Assembly: GCA_009704945.1 (NCBI GenBank)
Contig: WLDG01000001.1
Location: 1-64,000 of the forward strand
DNA: 64,000 bases
Reading direction: 5' to 3'
Origin: Actinomycetota bacterium
GTDB taxonomy: Bacteria; Actinomycetota; Actinomycetes; Actinomycetales; Microbacteriaceae
A program made the position numbers and the translations under genes. The notes below the pieces were generated by a model. It was not told the DNA's origin and did no database searches. It worked only from the letters and a program-made list of their open reading frames with translations. The first letter of the stretch is position 1; every line of letters begins with the position of its first letter. Positions 21,281-32,333 of the stretch are shown here, in pieces.

Positions 21281-22205
21281 ATTGCTTCCCGTGCCCGATG
21301 CCCGAGTAGGCGAAAGATTAGATGCGGGCCTTGCCAAGATGCTTGGTCTTAGTCGCACCCAAGTGGCAGAGCTGATTGACGCAGGAAAAGTCCTAGTTGA
21401 TGGAAAGACCATGGATAAGGCCACGAAACTAATTGCTACTCAGCTGATTGAAGTTAACTTCGAACCGGTTGAGCAGTCGGTTCAAATACAGGCAGAAGAT
21501 GTTCCTGAACTAAAAATTGTTTTCCAAGATCAAGACATCGTCGTAATTGATAAGCCGGCTGGGGTAGTTTCGCATCCGTCTTTGGGGTTCGAGGGTCCGT
21601 CAGTGGCGGGTGTTTTGCTAAGCCGAGGAATTCAGCTCTCTACCTCTGGAGCCCAAGAGCGCCAAGGAATTGTCCAGCGGCTCGATGTCGGAACCTCTGG
21701 ACTTATGGTTCTAGCCAAGAGTGAGCGGGCTTATTCTGTCCTAAAGCAAGCTTTTCGTGACCGAGCCGTCCAGAAGACCTACCACGCTCTAGTTCAAGGT
21801 CACCCAGACCCCGCTAGCGGAACTATTGATACACCAATTGCTCGCAGCACGAAACATGACTATAAATTCACCATTTCTCAAGCGGGCAAGCGCGCTATCA
21901 CTCATTACGAGACGCTGGAGCTATTGCCGACGGCGGCTCTAATGAAGGTTGGACTCGAAACTGGCCGCACCCATCAGATTAGGGTTCACTTTTCACACTT
22001 TAGACACCCCCTAGTCGGCGACATGCTTTACGGTGCGGACCCAAAGATTGCTGCCAAGTTAGGCCTCGAACGGCAATGGCTGCATGCGGTCGTTTTGGGG
22101 TTTTCCCATCCCATTAGTGGCGAATTTGTAGAGTTTGTTTCGGAATATCCAGTTGATTTGGCCAAATCATTGGACGCGCTGCGAGATCCTGAGTTCCGGC
22201 TTTAG
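21252..22205 (+). CDS. RluD-family pseudouridine synthase
   Basis: S4 domain; VQRLDVGTSGLMVLAKSERA; GRTHQIRVHFSH. Confidence 0.94.
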   Translation: MKSVGDVQSKLLPVPDARVGERLDAGLAKMLGLSRTQVAELIDAGKVLVDGKTMDKATKLIATQLIEVNFEPVEQSVQIQAEDVPELKIVFQDQDIVVIDKPAGVVSHPSLGFEGPSVAGVLLSRGIQLSTSGAQERQGIVQRLDVGTSGLMVLAKSERAYSVLKQAFRDRAVQKTYHALVQGHPDPASGTIDTPIARSTKHDYKFTISQAGKRAITHYETLELLPTAALMKVGLETGRTHQIRVHFSHFRHPLVGDMLYGADPKIAAKLGLERQWLHAVVLGFSHPISGEFVEFVSEYPVDLAKSLDALRDPEFRL

Positions 22206-22226
22206 CATTGTTGCCTAGCCAAGGGG

Positions 22227-25200
22227 TTGATTGTGTCAGATAAGTCATTTGTCCATCTACACAACCACACCGAGTATTCCATGCTGGATGGCGCAGCCAG
22301 GATAAAGCCTTTGGTAAAAAAGGCAGCAGAAATGGGCATGCCTGCGATTGCCATGACTGATCACGGAAATACCCATGGCGCATATGAATTTTGGAAGCAA
22401 TCTAAAGCAGCTGGCATAAAGCCCATTATTGGAATTGAAGCATATCTAGCGCCTGGCTCTCGTTTAGAGAAGTCGAAAGTTAGGTGGGCTGACGGTGGCG
22501 AAGATGACGTTTCTGGCGGCGGTGCTTATACACACTTGACGATTTGGGCATCCAGCAATTTGGGAATGAACAACTTATTTCGACTCAGTAGCGAAGGCTA
22601 TCTCTCTGGTTTTTATGTGAGACCAAGAATCGACAAGGAACTGCTGGCCAAGTATTCGAAGGATTTGATTGCAACTACCGGTTGCCCTGGAGGCGAGGTT
22701 CAAACTCGCTTGCGACTTGGTCAATACGATGAGGCACTCAAGTCGGCATCGGAGTTTAAAGAGATCTTTGGAAAAGACAACTTTTTTGTAGAAGTTATGG
22801 ATCATTCGTTGGACATAGAAAAGCGAGTCCGAGATGACCTCCTGCGATTGGCCAAAGACCTATCTTTGCCCCTGGTCGCCACTAACGACTTGCATTATGT
22901 GGAGAAGGCAGATCACTCTGCACATGAGGCTTTACTATGCGTGCAAACTGGCACGAACCTAAACGATCCACGCAGATTTAAGTTTGAATCCCAAGAGTAT
23001 TACCTTAAGTCTTCACAAGAGATGCGCAGCATTTTTTCTGAACTGGAATCCGCAGCTGACAATACGCTGCTGATTGCAGAGCGATGTGAGATTGATTTTG
23101 AAAAGCAAGATTTGCTTCCTAGATTCCCGGTTCCAGAGGGGGAGACCGAGGCAGGTTGGTTTGAAAAGGAAGTCTGGAAGGGGATGCAGAGGCGGTATCC
23201 GGGCGGCTTTAGTGAGAAACACTGGCAGCAGGTCGAATATGAAATCGAAGTAATAATCAAGATGGGGTTCCCTGGCTACTTCTTGGTTGTGTCGGATTTC
23301 ATCGCTTGGGCAAGATCGCAAGGAATCCGAGTTGGACCTGGCCGAGGCTCAGCCGCTGGCTCTCTAGCTTCCTATGCTCTGGGAATCACGGAGCTAGATC
23401 CTTTAGTGCACGACTTAATTTTTGAAAGATTTCTTAATCCCGAACGTCTTTCGATGCCAGATATTGATGTTGACTTTGATGATCGGCGTCGACCGGAAGT
23501 CATTCGATATGTCACGGATAAGTATGGCGATGACCGAGTCGCTCAGATTGTCACCTTTGGAACGATAAAGGCTAAACAAGCCATCAAGGATGCTGCTCGT
23601 GTTCTGGGTAAGCCGTACTCAGTAGGTGAAAGGCTCACCAAGGCAATGCCGCCAATGGTGCTGGGCCGAGATGTTTCTCTGGATGATCTGACCAACAAAG
23701 AATCAGATAGATATGCTGAGGCTGCTGAGTTACGCGAAATTGTGGACACAGATCCTGAGAGCAAAGAGGTATTTGAATTAGCTAAGGGATTGGAATCGCT
23801 GAAGCGACAATCTTCGGTTCATGCTGCTGGAGTGATTATGTCTGCTAAGCCGCTTTTGGAAGTGATTCCAATCATGAAGCGTGAAGACGACCCCACAATT
23901 ATTACGCAGTTCGATCAGCCTCCCTGTGAAGAGCTTGGGCTACTAAAGATGGACTTTCTCGGACTGAGGAACCTGACGGTCATTGATGACGCACTGAGCA
24001 ATATCAAACAAAACCGCGGCGTATCCGTGGTTCTCGAAAATTTGGATTTGAATTCCGACCCTGAGACTTATGAATTGTTGTCGAGAGGGGACACGTTAGG
24101 AGTTTTTCAGCTGGACGGCAACAACATGCGTTCATTGTTGCGAATGCTTAAGCCAACAGAGTTTGAGCACATCTCCGCTGTCATTGCTCTTTATCGACCC
24201 GGCCCGATGGGTATGAACTCGCACACTAACTACGCCCAACGTAAAAACGGCCAGCAACAATCAGAAGGAATCCATCCCGAGTTGACGGAGCCTCTACAGG
24301 AAATCCTGGGACCAACTTATGGCTTGATTGTTTACCAGGAACAGGTAATGGCAGTGGCTCAAAAGGTTGCTGGTTATACCTTGGGGCAAGCAGATTTACT
24401 TCGCCGAGCCATGGGTAAAAAGAAACCAGAAGAACTCGAAAAGCAGTTCGAGGTCTTTTCAAACGGAATGAAGTCAAATGGCTTCTCGGTCGGGGCAATC
24501 AAGGCCCTGTGGGATACGCTTTTGCCATTTGCCGATTACGCCTTCAACAAAGCGCACTCTGCAGGATACGGAGTACTCAGCTACTGGACGGCGTACCTAA
24601 AAGCTAATTACCCTGCGGAATACATGGCCGCTCTGCTCACTTCTGTCGGTGACTCTAAAGACAAGCTTGGGGTTTATCTAAATGAGTGTCGTCGAATGGG
24701 AATTCGGGTTCTTCCGCCAGATGTCAACCAATCCATTGACGTCTTTGCTGCGGTTGGAGACGACATTCGATTTGGCTTAGCGGCTATCAGAAATGTGGGA
24801 CAGAACGTAGTTGACGGAATAGTTCAAACTAGAGAGCCGCAGTTTACTTCGTTCGAGGATTATCTAAAGCGCGCTCCGGCTATCGCCTGCACTAGAAGAG
24901 TGGTCGAGTCTCTGATCAAGGCTGGAGCTTTTGACTCAATGTCCAACACCAGGCGGTCTCTATTCGCCATTCACGAGGAAGCAATCGAGTCGGTTGCCGT
25001 TGTGAAAAAAGAAGCAGCCAGTGGACAAATGGACTTATTTGGCGATCTCATGCAGGACTCAACGTCTATTCAAATTCCTGACCTACCTGAATGGACAAAG
25101 CGTGACCTGCTTGCCCATGAGCGTGAAATGCTTGGGCTGTATGTTTCAGATCATCCGCTAGCTGGAATGGAAGCGGAGCTCATGCGTTTTTCAGACATGG

Positions 25201-25721
25201 GGACTGCATCTCTTCGCGATAGCGACATAGCCGACGGAGAAACCGTTACATTAGCGGGTCTAATAACGCAGGTTCAACATCGAATTGCACGTTCGTCTGG
25301 CAACCAATACGCCCAGATTACTTTGGAGGATTTCTCTGGAGAGATTTCCGTAATGTTTATGGGTAAGACCTATCAGCAATATCGTGAATTGCTGGTTGAA
25401 GATCTAACGGTAACAATTCGTGGCCGAATTACTAGACGAGATGAAGAAGTTGTTCTGCAGGGATTCTCGATAGAAACTATCGACCCCGGTCGCGACCGCG
25501 GCGGAGTGCTGCAACTAAGTCTCACCGAAGCCATGGCTACTCGAGAGAAATTGATGGAACTTGCAAACATCCTTGAAGCACATCCGGGGCCTGTGGAGGT
25601 CCAGGTGAAGCTCACTGCTCCAGCAGGCGTCAGTCATTTCATGTTGCCTCAACGCGTGAAGGTAGGCCAAGATCTTTTTGGTGAACTAAAGGCACTACTT
25701 GGCCCAGAGGCAGTTGTTTAG
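22227..25721 (+). CDS. dnaE: DNA polymerase III alpha subunit
   Basis: FVHLHNHTEYSMLDGAARIKPL PHP domain; PDIDVDFDDRRR; no intein interruption. Confidence 0.97.
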   Translation: MIVSDKSFVHLHNHTEYSMLDGAARIKPLVKKAAEMGMPAIAMTDHGNTHGAYEFWKQSKAAGIKPIIGIEAYLAPGSRLEKSKVRWADGGEDDVSGGGAYTHLTIWASSNLGMNNLFRLSSEGYLSGFYVRPRIDKELLAKYSKDLIATTGCPGGEVQTRLRLGQYDEALKSASEFKEIFGKDNFFVEVMDHSLDIEKRVRDDLLRLAKDLSLPLVATNDLHYVEKADHSAHEALLCVQTGTNLNDPRRFKFESQEYYLKSSQEMRSIFSELESAADNTLLIAERCEIDFEKQDLLPRFPVPEGETEAGWFEKEVWKGMQRRYPGGFSEKHWQQVEYEIEVIIKMGFPGYFLVVSDFIAWARSQGIRVGPGRGSAAGSLASYALGITELDPLVHDLIFERFLNPERLSMPDIDVDFDDRRRPEVIRYVTDKYGDDRVAQIVTFGTIKAKQAIKDAARVLGKPYSVGERLTKAMPPMVLGRDVSLDDLTNKESDRYAEAAELREIVDTDPESKEVFELAKGLESLKRQSSVHAAGVIMSAKPLLEVIPIMKREDDPTIITQFDQPPCEELGLLKMDFLGLRNLTVIDDALSNIKQNRGVSVVLENLDLNSDPETYELLSRGDTLGVFQLDGNNMRSLLRMLKPTEFEHISAVIALYRPGPMGMNSHTNYAQRKNGQQQSEGIHPELTEPLQEILGPTYGLIVYQEQVMAVAQKVAGYTLGQADLLRRAMGKKKPEELEKQFEVFSNGMKSNGFSVGAIKALWDTLLPFADYAFNKAHSAGYGVLSYWTAYLKANYPAEYMAALLTSVGDSKDKLGVYLNECRRMGIRVLPPDVNQSIDVFAAVGDDIRFGLAAIRNVGQNVVDGIVQTREPQFTSFEDYLKRAPAIACTRRVVESLIKAGAFDSMSNTRRSLFAIHEEAIESVAVVKKEAASGQMDLFGDLMQDSTSIQIPDLPEWTKRDLLAHEREMLGLYVSDHPLAGMEAELMRFSDMGTASLRDSDIADGETVTLAGLITQVQHRIARSSGNQYAQITLEDFSGEISVMFMGKTYQQYRELLVEDLTVTIRGRITRRDEEVVLQGFSIETIDPGRDRGGVLQLSLTEAMATREKLMELANILEAHPGPVEVQVKLTAPAGVSHFMLPQRVKVGQDLFGELKALLGPEAVV

Positions 25722-26239
25722 AAGTTATCGCTGAGTTTTTGGCCGATTGTGTGCCAGGCCCGTTGGAAGTAAACAAGCGGTGATGAGGGTATTCGATTCA
25801 TCTGCGCTTGATTTACCGAGATAACTAGCACCGCATTAGCTTCAATTTCAAATCTCTGTCTCACTTCGCCAATGAGAATCGAGGGGCATTCATCAAATAT
25901 TGGAAGGCCATGAGGGCCAACTCGCTCGTTGTCGTTAAATCTCATTTCACGTGGACCAGCTAGCCTCTTCGCCAGCTCGAATGTCTCAGAGTCGAGCGTG
26001 TGAAGAGCAACCTTGGCCCCAATTTGAAGATGCTGATAGCTAGAAGAACCTTGGGAAATGTTTATCGAAACCAGGGGAGGGTTTGAACCGAGAGAAGTTA
26101 CAGACGACGCTGTGAAGCCGATGGGTGCACCCGCAGAATCTAACGCGGTAAGGATTGCGATTCCACTGGCGTGGTTGCGAAAAACTGCCTTAAGAGCGTC
26201 CTCACCCTGGAGCTCGAAGTTGCCTGCTGAGTTATTCAT
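25718..26239 (-). CDS. flavin reductase-like FMN-binding protein
   Basis: ALKAVFRNHASGIAILTALDSAGAPIGFTASSVTSLGSNPPLVSINIS. Confidence 0.88.
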   Translation of the reverse strand: MNNSAGNFELQGEDALKAVFRNHASGIAILTALDSAGAPIGFTASSVTSLGSNPPLVSINISQGSSSYQHLQIGAKVALHTLDSETFELAKRLAGPREMRFNDNERVGPHGLPIFDECPSILIGEVRQRFEIEANAVLVISVNQAQMNRIPSSPLVYFQRAWHTIGQKLSDNF

Positions 26240-26240
26240 T

Positions 26241-26278
26241 CCTCAGATAAGGTTAGGGCATCAAAATCCCATCTGAGG
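26241..26278. promoter_or_regulatory. divergent promoter region with 8-bp inverted repeat and symmetric -10
   Basis: CCTCAGAT-N22-ATCTGAGG; TAAGGTTA (26248-26255) reads TAAGGT on + and TAACCT on -. Confidence 0.5.
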
Positions 26279-26283
26279 TTGTT

Positions 26284-27585
26284 GTGAGAAGACTGGTCTG
26301 GAAGGGCGAAATCACCGCCAACAGCGTGGCCTCGGCATTGCCTAGAGCAAGACAGTCAGATCCGAAAATCGAACAAAAAGTTCGGGACTTACTAGCAGAC
26401 GTCCAACTAAACGGAAGCGATGCATTATCCAAGCAAGCTCTTGAATTTGATGGGGTCCTGCCACAATCTATTCGCGTGCCACAGTCGGTATTGGATCAGG
26501 CTCTTGCTGAATTTGATCCTCTGCTTGAATCCGCTATCCAGGAATCAATTCGCAGAGTTCGTCTCGTTTCGCAGGAACAGCTGCCAGGCAACATAACTAG
26601 CAACGTAACTATTGGTGGTTCTGTGGAGTTGCGGTTCAAGCCTGTTGATTCAGTTGGCGTTTACGTTCCTGGTGGCAAGGCTGTTTACCCATCCAGCACG
26701 ATCATGAATGTTGTTCCGGCCCAGGTGGCGGGAGTTAAGAGAATTGCTTTAGCCTCACCCGCCCAAAAAACAAATGGCGGACTTCCCGATAAAACTGTTC
26801 TCGCCACCGCCGCACTTTTGGGAATTACAGAGGTTTATGCAATCGGTGGGGCTGGGGCAGTTGCTGCTTTCGCTTACGGAGTTGAAGACCTTTCACTTGA
26901 GCCCGTGCAGATGATTACAGGCCCTGGCAACATCTATGTCGCGACTGCCAAGCAACTGTTGAGATCGGTTGTTGCTATTGATTCTGAGGCCGGGCCAACC
27001 GAGATCATGGTGATCGGAGATGAGACCGCAAATCCGGCCTGGATAGCAGCTGATTTAATCTCGCAAGCAGAGCACGATGAAAATGCGGCTTCCATACTTC
27101 TTGCAACTACTTCAGAGCTAATTGATCAAGTAGAACAAGAATTGCAAAAGCAAGTAAAGGTTGCGGCTAATCAAGCCAGAGTGTTAGCAGCATTGGAAGG
27201 TCCCCAATCGGTGCTGGTTCTTGTCGATAGTTTGGACGTAGCGGCTGCAGTGGCAAATGAATATGCAGCTGAACATCTCTCGTTACAGACTTTGAAAGCA
27301 AGAGAGCTTTCGACATTAATCTCAAACGCGGGTGCGATCTTTATTGGCAGCTACGCACCCGTTAGCCTGGGCGACTATCTTGCAGGCTCGAACCATGTCT
27401 TGCCAACAGGGGCGCAAGCCAAGAGGTCCGCCGGCCTAGGAGTGTTTAGCTTTCTGCGCCCGCAGCAAGTTGTGGAATTTGATGCACCTGCCTTGGCTGA
27501 GGTCACAGAGAAGCTTGAAATTTTCTCAAACTCCGAAGGTCTACCTGGGCATGGTGAGGCGGCCCGCATTAGATTTAAGCCTTAA
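26284..27585 (+). CDS. hisD: histidinol dehydrogenase
   Basis: [52 protein letters not shown]. Confidence 0.96.
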   Translation: MRRLVWKGEITANSVASALPRARQSDPKIEQKVRDLLADVQLNGSDALSKQALEFDGVLPQSIRVPQSVLDQALAEFDPLLESAIQESIRRVRLVSQEQLPGNITSNVTIGGSVELRFKPVDSVGVYVPGGKAVYPSSTIMNVVPAQVAGVKRIALASPAQKTNGGLPDKTVLATAALLGITEVYAIGGAGAVAAFAYGVEDLSLEPVQMITGPGNIYVATAKQLLRSVVAIDSEAGPTEIMVIGDETANPAWIAADLISQAEHDENAASILLATTSELIDQVEQELQKQVKVAANQARVLAALEGPQSVLVLVDSLDVAAAVANEYAAEHLSLQTLKARELSTLISNAGAIFIGSYAPVSLGDYLAGSNHVLPTGAQAKRSAGLGVFSFLRPQQVVEFDAPALAEVTEKLEIFSNSEGLPGHGEAARIRFKP

Positions 27586-28025
27586 TGCATTGTCCATTTT
27601 GTAGGCACTCTGACTCCCGAGTCATTGACTCCAGGACGTCTGACGACGGAGCATCAATCCGACGAAGACGGCAATGCCCTGAATGCCAAAAACGATTCAC
27701 GACCGTTGAAACCGCTTCCTTGATGGTTACAAAACGTTCCGGGGCAACTGAGCCATTTAGCCGAGACAAAGTCATTGCAGGCGTGCGCAAAGCATGTCAG
27801 GGGAGACCAGTAACGGATGCTGACCTCGCACTCCTAGCTCAACAGGTTGAAGAAACACTTCGATCAACCGGGGCTGCGAGTATTGATGCACAAGAAATTG
27901 GTCTCGCAATTCTCGATCCCCTAAAGGAACTGGATCAAGTCGCTTTCATGCGCTTCGCCAGCGTGTATCAAGCGTGGGACTCCTTGGACGACTTCAACCG
28001 AGCTATTGAAGAGCTGCGCGGTTGA
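27585..28025 (+). CDS. nrdR: transcriptional repressor NrdR
   Basis: [17 protein letters not shown]...[15 protein letters not shown] zinc ribbon plus ATP-cone. Confidence 0.97.
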   Translation: MHCPFCRHSDSRVIDSRTSDDGASIRRRRQCPECQKRFTTVETASLMVTKRSGATEPFSRDKVIAGVRKACQGRPVTDADLALLAQQVEETLRSTGAASIDAQEIGLAILDPLKELDQVAFMRFASVYQAWDSLDDFNRAIEELRG

Positions 28026-28999
28026 TGTACCGATTTCTGTTTAATCTTGTTTTTAGAAAACTAGATCCTGAGCTTGCACACTCCCTTGGGGCTGGGGTAA
28101 TTCAATTGTCTGCTTTCCTTCCTGTTAGGAAACGATCCGGCCAGGTTGAAGTAGCGGGACTTCAATTTACAAACCGAATCGGCATGGCAGCAGGCTTTGA
28201 TAAGAATGCAAAATTGGTTCGCGGACTCTACAAACTAGGTTTTGGTCATGTTGAAATTGGAACTGTCACTCCAAAACCACAAGCAGGGAACGAGAAACCT
28301 AGGCTTTTCAGGCTCATAGAGCTTCGTGCACTTATCAATCGAATGGGCTTCAACAATGATGGCGTTGAGGCTATTGCGAAACGCCTAAATCGGCTACGCT
28401 CGCGCACCGACGCTCTTCCAATAATTGGAGTAAACATTGGAAAGAATAAGGCAACCCCGGCTGAACGGGCAGCAGAAGATTACGAGTATTGCGCCAGAGA
28501 ACTAGGACCCTTCTCTGACTATCTAGCAGTGAATGTCTCAAGTCCGAATACGCCTGGGCTGCGAGATTTACAACAAGTTGAATCTCTGAAACCGATTCTT
28601 CAGGCAGTTATTGGGAGTGCGGGCGGAAAGCCAGTCTTCGTGAAGATTTCACCAGATTTATCCGATAGCGATGCATTATCAATCGCAGAGCTCATAAATG
28701 AATTGAACCTTGCCGGAGTCATCTCGTGCAATACAACCGTGAGTAGACCTAGCTCGAACGAGAAGTACATATCTGAACAAGGTGGGCTTTCGGGTCCACC
28801 GCTCGGCCAACGCTCTAAAGATTTATTGAAGCTTCTTCGTGGAGCGTTGCCGAACAAAGCAATTATCTCTGTTGGAGGAATCGAGACCGCACTTGACGTT
28901 AGTGAGAGGCTCAACCTCGGCGCAGACTTGGTTCAGGGGTACACAGGTTTTGTGTACTTTGGTCCGAGCTGGCCAAAGCTTTTGACTAAGGGCGCGTAG
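28022..28999 (+). CDS. pyrD: dihydroorotate dehydrogenase (quinone, class 2)
   Basis: [48 protein letters not shown]. Confidence 0.96.
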   Translation: MMYRFLFNLVFRKLDPELAHSLGAGVIQLSAFLPVRKRSGQVEVAGLQFTNRIGMAAGFDKNAKLVRGLYKLGFGHVEIGTVTPKPQAGNEKPRLFRLIELRALINRMGFNNDGVEAIAKRLNRLRSRTDALPIIGVNIGKNKATPAERAAEDYEYCARELGPFSDYLAVNVSSPNTPGLRDLQQVESLKPILQAVIGSAGGKPVFVKISPDLSDSDALSIAELINELNLAGVISCNTTVSRPSSNEKYISEQGGLSGPPLGQRSKDLLKLLRGALPNKAIISVGGIETALDVSERLNLGADLVQGYTGFVYFGPSWPKLLTKGA

Positions 29000-29984
29000 G
29001 CGGCGATTGAGTCAATTCTGGGTCTCTGACAATTGAGTCGCTCAGGATTTCATCAATCTTCTTCATCACATCAGCTGAAAGCTTCACGCCTGCTGCCTTG
29101 GAGTTCTCAGTTATCTGTTCAGGCTTTGATGCTCCAACAATTGCTGCTGCAACGTTCTGGTTTTGTAGAACCCAGGCGATTGCCAGCTGTCCCATTTCAA
29201 GACCCAGGTCCGCGGCGATTGGCCTCAAATTCTGCACTTTTGTTAGGACATCATCCGACATGAACTTTTCGATTATTGACGAAGTCTTTGGATCGGCAGC
29301 TCTGGATCCTGCCGGGGCGTTGGCACCAGGTAGGTACTTTCCGGTTAGTACGCCCTGGGCAATCGGCGACCAAACAATTTGGGATAGTCCAAGTTCCTGA
29401 GACGTTGGAATTACTTTCTCTTCAATTACCCTCCACAGCATCGAATACTGCGGCTGATTGGAGATGAGTTGGAACCCAAGTTGATCAGCAAGTTTCTTAC
29501 CTGCTCTAATCTGTTCCGCATTCCACTCCGATACACCTATGTAGTGAACTTTTCCTTGCCGAACTAGATCCGCAAAAGCCTGCATCGTCTCCTCAAGCGG
29601 TGTTTCATAGTCGAAACGATGTGCCTGGTAGAGGTCGATATAATCTGTTTGAAGTCGCTTGAGCGAACCGTGAAGGGCTTCAAAAATGTGCTTCCTGGAT
29701 AGTCCTACATCATTTGGACCTTTTTCCGCGACCGGCCAGTAAACCTTAGTGAAGATTTCAATCCCTTCACGACGTTGGCCTTTGAGTGCGGTTCCCATGA
29801 CTACTTCTGCAGCTTGATTGGCATAAACATCTGCGGTGTCATAGGTGGTGATGCCAGCATCAAGGGCCGCATGCACTGTCTTGATGGCTTGATTGTCTTC
29901 AACTTGTGAAGCGTGGGTTAGCCAGTTTCCATAAATTATTTCTGAGACTTTGAGTCCAGAGTTACCTAAATAGCGAAATTCCAC
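28986..29984 (-). CDS. aldo/keto reductase (voltage-gated K+ channel beta subunit-like)
   Basis: MEFRYLGNSGLKVSEIIYGNW; DTADVYANQAAEVVMGTAL; YIGVSEWNA. Confidence 0.92.
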   Translation of the reverse strand: MEFRYLGNSGLKVSEIIYGNWLTHASQVEDNQAIKTVHAALDAGITTYDTADVYANQAAEVVMGTALKGQRREGIEIFTKVYWPVAEKGPNDVGLSRKHIFEALHGSLKRLQTDYIDLYQAHRFDYETPLEETMQAFADLVRQGKVHYIGVSEWNAEQIRAGKKLADQLGFQLISNQPQYSMLWRVIEEKVIPTSQELGLSQIVWSPIAQGVLTGKYLPGANAPAGSRAADPKTSSIIEKFMSDDVLTKVQNLRPIAADLGLEMGQLAIAWVLQNQNVAAAIVGASKPEQITENSKAAGVKLSADVMKKIDEILSDSIVRDPELTQSPPTRP

Positions 29985-29993
29985 TTTTTCTCC

Positions 29994-30527
29994 CTAAAAT
30001 TTTTGAAATCTAGATACTTGCGGTTTTGGAATTCTGAGCGATCTCATTTGGATAGATCGCATAGCCGCATACCAAGCAATTCCCTGTTCCAAGTTTTCTT
30101 GTCCAAACTTGATTGCTACCTTCTTTTTAGTAGATTTTCCGACCAGGGTTGCATCTAATGCAACGATCCCGAACAGTCCCCACATTGCAAACAGAGCAAT
30201 GACTTGCAAGATAAAAGAATCAATAAAAGTCATGAAAACTACAATGAAAAGCATTGGTAAGACAAGCTCACCTGCTGTAAAGCGAGCATCAACCAGGTCT
30301 CTGGCGAATCGGCGTTGTGGGCCTTTGTCCCGAGCACTGAGGTAGCGTTCATCGCCAGCCATCATGCCTTCACGAATCTGCTGGCGCTGAATTCGAACTT
30401 TTTCTTTATCAGCTCTTTTTGCTTCCTTAGATCGATCTCCGACCAGGGGCTTCTTTCTGGCCTTCTCACGCTCTTTACGAGTAGGAGTTGGTTTTCCCTT
30501 GCCTTGGTTTGAACTTTGTTCGGACAT
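29994..30527 (-). CDS. DUF3043 membrane protein
   Basis: KPTPTRKEREKARKKPLVGDRSKEAKRADKEKVR N-terminus characteristic of DUF3043; two TM segments. Confidence 0.85.
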   Translation of the reverse strand: MSEQSSNQGKGKPTPTRKEREKARKKPLVGDRSKEAKRADKEKVRIQRQQIREGMMAGDERYLSARDKGPQRRFARDLVDARFTAGELVLPMLFIVVFMTFIDSFILQVIALFAMWGLFGIVALDATLVGKSTKKKVAIKFGQENLEQGIAWYAAMRSIQMRSLRIPKPQVSRFQKF

Positions 30528-30551
30528 CGGCACCTTTCAAGCTTCTGCCAC

Positions 30552-30558
30552 TAGATTA
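30552..30558. promoter_or_regulatory. overlapping bidirectional -10 (TAGATTA)
   Basis: + strand TAGATT-actgcc-ATG (leaderless M20 gene); - strand TAATCT for DUF3043. Confidence 0.5.
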
Positions 30559-30563
30559 CTGCC

Positions 30564-31967
30564 ATGTCCTTTAGTGAAATTTCTCTAGATGCTGATTTGG
30601 TAGCAAAGAGCTCAGGCTGGTGCAGGGATCAGTTTCCTGATGCCGTTACTACGCTCTCAAAACTCGTCAGGATTCCTGGAATTGCCTGGCCGGCATTTGA
30701 CCCTGCCTATTTGGAGCAATCTGCCCAGGCTGTGGCAGACGAGCTGTCTAGCATCGGATTCTTTGATTTCGTTGATGTTCGACGTTCGAAGAAACCAAAT
30801 GGCGAGAATGGGGCGCCTGCAGTTCTAGCTAGGAGGCAAGGCGACCCTGAAGCGCCACATGTTTTGCTTTATGCGCATCATGACGTGCAACCACCAGGTG
30901 AGCGTGACCTTTGGGAGAGTGAGCCCTTCGAAGTTTCCAAGCGAGGAGATCGTTTATTTGGTCGGGGAGTGGCAGATGATAAGGCAGGAATTGTTACTCA
31001 CCTCTACGCGCTCAGAGGGCTCAAAAACCTCGCAGACCAACTCCGCATAGGCGTCACGGTGTTCATTGAAGGAGAGGAAGAAGCTGGATCAGAGTCCTTC
31101 CAAAATTTCCTAGCTGACAACCTGGCGGATTTGCGGGCAGACCTGATTGTGGTGGCTGATAGTGGCAACTGGTCCACTGAGGTGCCAGCTCTGACAACGA
31201 GTCTTCGCGGGGTTGTCTCCCAAACCTTCACCGTAAAGACCCTAGATCACGCTTTACACTCCGGGATGTACGGTGGCCCGCTGCCCGATGCAATGAGCGC
31301 CATGGTCATTCTTCTTTCGACTCTCTTGGACAAAAATGGCGATGTTTCGATATCAGGACTCAAGTCCGACCCAACCCATGGACCAGAGGTTAGCGAAGAA
31401 CAGCTAGCTGCCGAGTCAGGGCTTTTGCCTGGAGTTGGTCGAATTGGGACGAAGCCCATCACGCAACAAATTTGGGGAGAACCCGCAGTGACTGTAATTG
31501 GCTTGGATTTTCCATCTGTTGCGATTTCTTCCAATACGGCCCAGCCACAGGTGACTGCAAGAGTCTCGCTCAGATTAGCTCCCAGCGAGGATCCCAGCAG
31601 GGGTCTGGAGCTGCTCAAGAAACACCTGGTTGACAATGCACCATTTGGTGCATTGGTGGAGTTTGGCCACTCCGAACAAGGGCCTGGCTACTTTGCCAAG
31701 AAGGGTTGGGCCTCCCAGCTATCTCACAGCATACTTTCAGCTGTTTGGCCTCAACCCTCGGTGGACATTGGAGTTGGCGGTTCCATACCCTTCATTTCTC
31801 ACTTTGCCGAGGCCTTCCCTGAGGCTGAAATCCTGGTCACCGGGGTAGAGGATCCGGACTCCAGGGCTCACAGTCCGAATGAGAGCCAACACCTGCCAAC
31901 TCTGGAGAGAGCCATAACGGCAGAAACCCTGCTTTTGTTGCATGGGAATCTGTTGCGCCGGAAGTAG
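30564..31967 (+). CDS. M20/M25/M40 family metallo-dipeptidase
   Basis: LLYAHHDVQPPGERDLWESEPFE; GRGVADDKAGIVTHLYAL; EGEEEAGSESF. Confidence 0.94.
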   Translation: MSFSEISLDADLVAKSSGWCRDQFPDAVTTLSKLVRIPGIAWPAFDPAYLEQSAQAVADELSSIGFFDFVDVRRSKKPNGENGAPAVLARRQGDPEAPHVLLYAHHDVQPPGERDLWESEPFEVSKRGDRLFGRGVADDKAGIVTHLYALRGLKNLADQLRIGVTVFIEGEEEAGSESFQNFLADNLADLRADLIVVADSGNWSTEVPALTTSLRGVVSQTFTVKTLDHALHSGMYGGPLPDAMSAMVILLSTLLDKNGDVSISGLKSDPTHGPEVSEEQLAAESGLLPGVGRIGTKPITQQIWGEPAVTVIGLDFPSVAISSNTAQPQVTARVSLRLAPSEDPSRGLELLKKHLVDNAPFGALVEFGHSEQGPGYFAKKGWASQLSHSILSAVWPQPSVDIGVGGSIPFISHFAEAFPEAEILVTGVEDPDSRAHSPNESQHLPTLERAITAETLLLLHGNLLRRK

Positions 31968-31991
31968 TTAAACTATCTATGGAGGACAAAA

Positions 31992-32333
31992 ATGACTGAA
32001 GTAATGACCCATGGCGTAAAGCTGACAGAGACAGCCGTCAGCAAGGTCAAGAACCTTCTGCAAGCTGAAGGTAGAGAAGATCTGCGCTTGAGAGTTGCTG
32101 TCCAGCCTGGTGGCTGCTCAGGGCTCATTTACCAGCTGTTCTTCGATGAGACGCTCGAAGAGAGTGACGCCGTTGTTGATTTTGGGGGAGTAGAGGTCGT
32201 CGTTGACCCAATGAGTGTCCCCTATCTTGATGGAGCCTCCATTGATTTTGAAGACACCATTCAGAAGCAGGGTTTCACCATTGACAATCCAAATGCGAGC
32301 GGCTCTTGCGCTTGCGGCGACTCCTTTAGCTAA
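31992..32333 (+). CDS. erpA: iron-sulfur cluster insertion protein (A-type, ErpA-like)
   Basis: RVAVQPGGCSGLIYQLFFDE...NPNASGSCACGDSFS (conserved Cys set). Confidence 0.94.
   Translation: MTEVMTHGVKLTETAVSKVKNLLQAEGREDLRLRVAVQPGGCSGLIYQLFFDETLEESDAVVDFGGVEVVVDPMSVPYLDGASIDFEDTIQKQGFTIDNPNASGSCACGDSFS

Noticed and set aside
22227-25721. Checked dnaE for an intein or split gene
   Set aside because: Continuous 1164-aa frame with expected motif order and length
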